A stretch of DNA of 64,000 nt from Streptomyces kanamyceticus (GTDB lineage Bacteria > Actinomycetota > Actinomycetes > Streptomycetales > Streptomycetaceae): NCBI RefSeq assembly GCF_008704495.1, contig NZ_CP023699.1:186001-250000 (forward strand), read 5' to 3'. Each line of letters starts with the position of its first letter. Position 1 is the first letter of the stretch. The notes under the pieces were generated by a model. It saw only the letters and a list, made by a program, of their open reading frames with translations. It had not been told where the DNA came from and searched no databases. Made by a program: the position numbers and the translations under genes. This document shows, piece after piece, positions 63,227 through 64,000 of this stretch.

Positions 63227-63604
63227 ATGACCATCACCAAGGCAGCGCCCGAGCGGCTGATCCGCATCGGCGAGGTGGCACGGGGTGCCGGTGTCTCGGT
63301 ACGCGCCGTGCGCTACTACGAGCAGCAGGGGCTGCTCATCCCGGAGCGCAGCCCCTCCGGCCAGCGCCTCTACCGGCAGGACGCGATCCCCCTGGTCCGC
63401 TTCTTCCAGCAGATGTTCGCCGCCGGCCTGACCAGCCGAAGGATCACCGAACTCCTGCCGTGCTGGGACTCCGGGCACACCGACGCCGAGCAACGAGCCA
63501 TGCTGCGCGCCGAGCGCGACCGCATCCAGGCCAAGGTCGACGACCTGCAGGCCGCCCTGGACCGCCTCGACGAGGTCATCGCGATCACGGACTCGCACCC
63601 GTAG
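63227..63604 (+). CDS. MerR family regulator
   Basis: 125 residues. The MerR head LIRIGEVARGAGVSVRAVRY YEQQGLL is typical, followed by RLYRQDAIPLVRFFQQMFAA and the dimerisation helix RDRIQAKVDDLQAALDRLDE. There are no metal cysteine pairs beyond one Cys in LLPCWDSG, so it probably senses an organic compound. GGAGGAGAACC supports ATG 63227. It should distort the promoter in the divergent region to activate the SDR gene. Confidence 0.87.
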   Translation: MTITKAAPERLIRIGEVARGAGVSVRAVRYYEQQGLLIPERSPSGQRLYRQDAIPLVRFFQQMFAAGLTSRRITELLPCWDSGHTDAEQRAMLRAERDRIQAKVDDLQAALDRLDEVIAITDSHP

Positions 63605-63647
63605 GCGCGGTCGGAGCTTCGAGCCGGACGAGCCCATGTCTCGCTGC

Positions 63648-64000
63648 TCATCGCAGATCCTTGGAGCGGAGCCAGGTGCGGATGGCTTCAATGTGTTGAG
63701 CCTTGCTCTCGAGCGGCAGCCAGTGTCCTGCGGGCACCCGGGCCACGGTGAGATCCGCGCAGGCCGCGCGCATCGGGTCGCCTTGGCGGTTTCCCGAGAT
63801 GTTGCAGATCGCGTCCCACTCGCCGTTGACGAACAGCACCGGCTGCGTCAGGCGCCCGCCGTCGGGGGCTTTGCGCGCGTAAGCGATGTTGGCGTCGTCG
63901 TTCGTGTACCACGCGGAGGGAGGACGAAAGCCGTGAGTGGCGAACGCCTGCACCAGGGTGTCGAAGTCCGCCGGTGGCCAGAGAGCCGGATCGGCAGGCG
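63648..64000 (-). CDS. alpha/beta-hydrolase, C-terminal part, cut by window edge
   Basis: The last 117 codons of a minus-strand gene running off the right edge. LWPPADFDTLVQAFATHGF, AWYTNDDANIAYARKAP, PVLFVNGEWDAICN with the catalytic Asp, and VPAGHWLPLESKAQ with the catalytic His match the end of epoxide hydrolase-like proteins. The nucleophile lies outside the window. Confidence 0.82.
   Translation of the reverse strand, partial: PADPALWPPADFDTLVQAFATHGFRPPSAWYTNDDANIAYARKAPDGGRLTQPVLFVNGEWDAICNISGNRQGDPMRAACADLTVARVPAGHWLPLESKAQHIEAIRTWLRSKDLR

Overview
The window is chromosomal DNA of a Streptomyces or close relative. It has very high G+C with G/C-biased third codon positions, many GTG starts, GTGA/ATGA gene overlaps, leaderless-looking promoters, and typical families (BTAD/TPR regulator, DUF574 methyltransferase, MmyB-type XRE regulator, PucR, several HxlR regulators). 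I see no rRNA, tRNA, CRISPR array, integrase or transposase gene.

Layout. 1-15.6 kb: two DHA2 efflux pumps, GNAT, an orphan hydroxymethylbilane synthase, HdeD-like protein, a ClpC-like ATPase without an obvious ClpP-docking loop, a BTAD/TPR regulator, a secreted DUF333-like protein beside a VKOR, DUF302, glutamate decarboxylase, a divergent HxlR/MFS pair with a long operator, an FG-GAP remnant and a DUF574 methyltransferase. 15.9-21.2 kb: a tightly overlapped M20 hydrolase / GNAT / N-succinylamino-acid racemase operon, matching the known D-to-L amino acid conversion pathway, behind a PucR regulator, with a 197-bp MITE-like element between. 21.2-32.4 kb: accessory DNA with Nudix/DUF4406 and divergent DeoR, an orphan binding protein, two truncated genes meeting at a junction, two lower-G+C unknown genes, VOC, esterase/MarR, HxlR/deacetylase/NmrA and a serine hydrolase. 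32.5-49.4 kb: TDT transporter, hydrolase + MFS under a divergent TetR, LRR protein, sirtuin, amidase, damaged quinone oxidoreductase, SDR/XRE pair, nitronate monooxygenase, ClC channel, small membrane proteins, subtilase lipoprotein, CPA2 antiporter and K+ channel.

49.4-60.5 kb (perhaps to 62.3 kb) is the most interesting part. It looks like a compact natural-product cluster without NRPS or PKS. A six-gene minus-strand operon (ATP-grasp ligase, DUF1611, second ATP-grasp ligase, haem-oxygenase-like diiron enzyme, phytanoyl-CoA-type Fe/2OG dioxygenase, LLM flavin monooxygenase) is divergent from flavin reductase, an EPSP-synthase-like enolpyruvyl transferase and a HisC-like aminotransferase. 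The flavin reductase and the enolpyruvyl transferase each follow a copy of the same 54-bp promoter/operator. A tiny regulator made only of two LuxR DNA-binding domains, then HxlR and an MFS exporter, follow. The parts suggest a modified amino acid or small peptide; the product is unknown. The right end has SDR/MerR around a perfect operator and a cut alpha/beta hydrolase.

Quality note: seven otherwise well-conserved genes are broken by single-base shifts, eight in all, each repaired by adding one G/C to a G/C run. This pattern points to homopolymer undercalling in the assembly rather than real gene decay. Two other lesions, a larger deletion in the quinone oxidoreductase and the chimeric junction near 24.95 kb, are of a different kind.
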